This document shows, piece after piece, positions 63,365 through 64,000 of a stretch of 64,000 nt of DNA; the first letter of the stretch is position 1, and each line of letters begins with the position of its first letter. The notes beneath the pieces are model-generated. The model saw nothing but the letters and a program-made list of their open reading frames with translations. It ran no database searches and was not told the DNA's origin. A program made the translations under genes and the position numbers. Source of the stretch: Edolisoma coerulescens (Eukaryota > Chordata > Aves > Passeriformes > Campephagidae); NCBI GenBank assembly GCA_013397115.1, contig VWZW01000990.1:1-64000 (forward strand). Direction: 5' to 3'.

Positions 63365-64000
63365 CTGTGAAAGAGAAAGAAAATAACATGAGAAGTAATA
63401 ATATGATAATAATTCCTTCACTAAGGAAACAGCTAATAAAAGAATTGACCAGCTAATTTTTGAAGGAATCCTAAGACAAATATGTGATTACACATACAGT
63501 GAGTAGACCACTGCATGTAGCATTGGCCTAGTTAGCTTTACCAGGATGAAATGTAGGATTGGATAGTTCCTGGCAATTGGAATCTCTGTATTCAGTATTG
63601 TACAGCAGGTCTGATTATGGAGCAGAACATTAGCTAAATTACTAAATGTACAAAGCTCTATGGGACAGGGCTCACTTTTAATTTTGTACTTATTAATGCT
63701 TTATGAATCCAGATTAATAAATAATTTAATAGTACTTAATGTATTTAGAGTTCTCGAACAGTTATTGCGTTTATGTAGCCTAGTACTTCATGATATTTAT
63801 CACTTGATTTAGTCTTGCTGTGGCTAAACTCCAAATCTTTCTAAAGTTTGAGTATTCTATAGTAATAATAATAATAATACATACATGTGTGAGTACATTT
63901 ATTGCAGATGGGGATTTGTTTCTTTGTTTTCCTTTGTTTTGGGCATTTCTGAGGGAATTAGAAGCAGCCTAACTGAATAAATCTTGAGGAATCTGAGCGC
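63365..64000 (-). other. SLC1A3: SLC1A3 intron 4, 3' part
   Basis: Intron sequence upstream of exon 5, ending in a pyrimidine-rich tract and CAG. Contains an (AAT)n microsatellite at 63863-63879. Exon 4 is not in the window. Confidence 0.9.
63863..63879 (+). repeat. (AAT)n microsatellite
   Basis: Five to six AAT units in SLC1A3 intron 4. Confidence 0.9.

Noticed and set aside
1..64000. CRISPR arrays, operons, rRNA genes, phage or plasmid features
   Set aside because: Nothing of the kind is visible; the sequence is plainly vertebrate nuclear DNA.

Overview
This window is vertebrate nuclear DNA, most likely from a bird. It is AT-rich and sparsely coding, with intron-split exons that have GT/AG borders. 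Its interspersed repeats are almost all CR1-family LINEs, several with the typical (ATTCTRTG)-type 3' end, and I see no Alu or L1. The one gene I recognise with certainty is SLC1A3 (EAAT1/GLAST, glial high-affinity glutamate/aspartate transporter). It lies on the minus strand and runs in from the right edge. Human SLC1A3 maps to 5p13, which corresponds to the avian Z chromosome, so a Z-linked origin is a reasonable inference that the sequence alone does not prove.

Layout. (1) 1-45.5 kb is repeat-rich DNA downstream of SLC1A3 with no recognisable complete gene. It holds young CR1 copies (1-504, 34.8-35.7 kb, 40.8-41.2 kb, 44.2-44.7 kb) and older, degraded CR1 copies (3.6 kb, 26.95 kb, 33.06 kb, 33.5-34.2 kb, 38.2-40.1 kb). 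The last is split by a ~500-bp insertion. Three stretches look like coding exons of unidentified genes: 6037-6255 (-), 14034-14150 (+, coiled-coil) and 24475-24637 (+, terminal, followed by a poly(A) signal). A degraded tRNA-like cloverleaf lies at 41950-42022, and three CTCF-like motifs lie at 23.7, 36.4 and 41.8 kb. (2) 45.58-47.95 kb is the probable 3' UTR of SLC1A3. (3) 47.95-63.36 kb holds SLC1A3 coding exons 5 to 10 (human numbering). They encode the C-terminal ~368 residues of the protein, all with consensus splice sites and an unbroken frame. (4) 63.37-64.0 kb is the start of intron 4; exons 1-4 and the promoter lie beyond the right edge.

The SLC1A3 exons present carry nearly the whole catalytic half of the transporter: HP1 serine-rich loop, TM7 NMDGT motif, HP2, TM8 substrate-binding residues and the C-terminal PDZ ligand. 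The gene looks intact here. I found no CRISPR, operon, phage or bacterial features, and no convincing new molecular system. The most worthwhile leads are the unidentified exons, the tRNA-like relic beside a CTCF-like site, the nested repeat insertion, and the single N bases sitting at repeat junctions.
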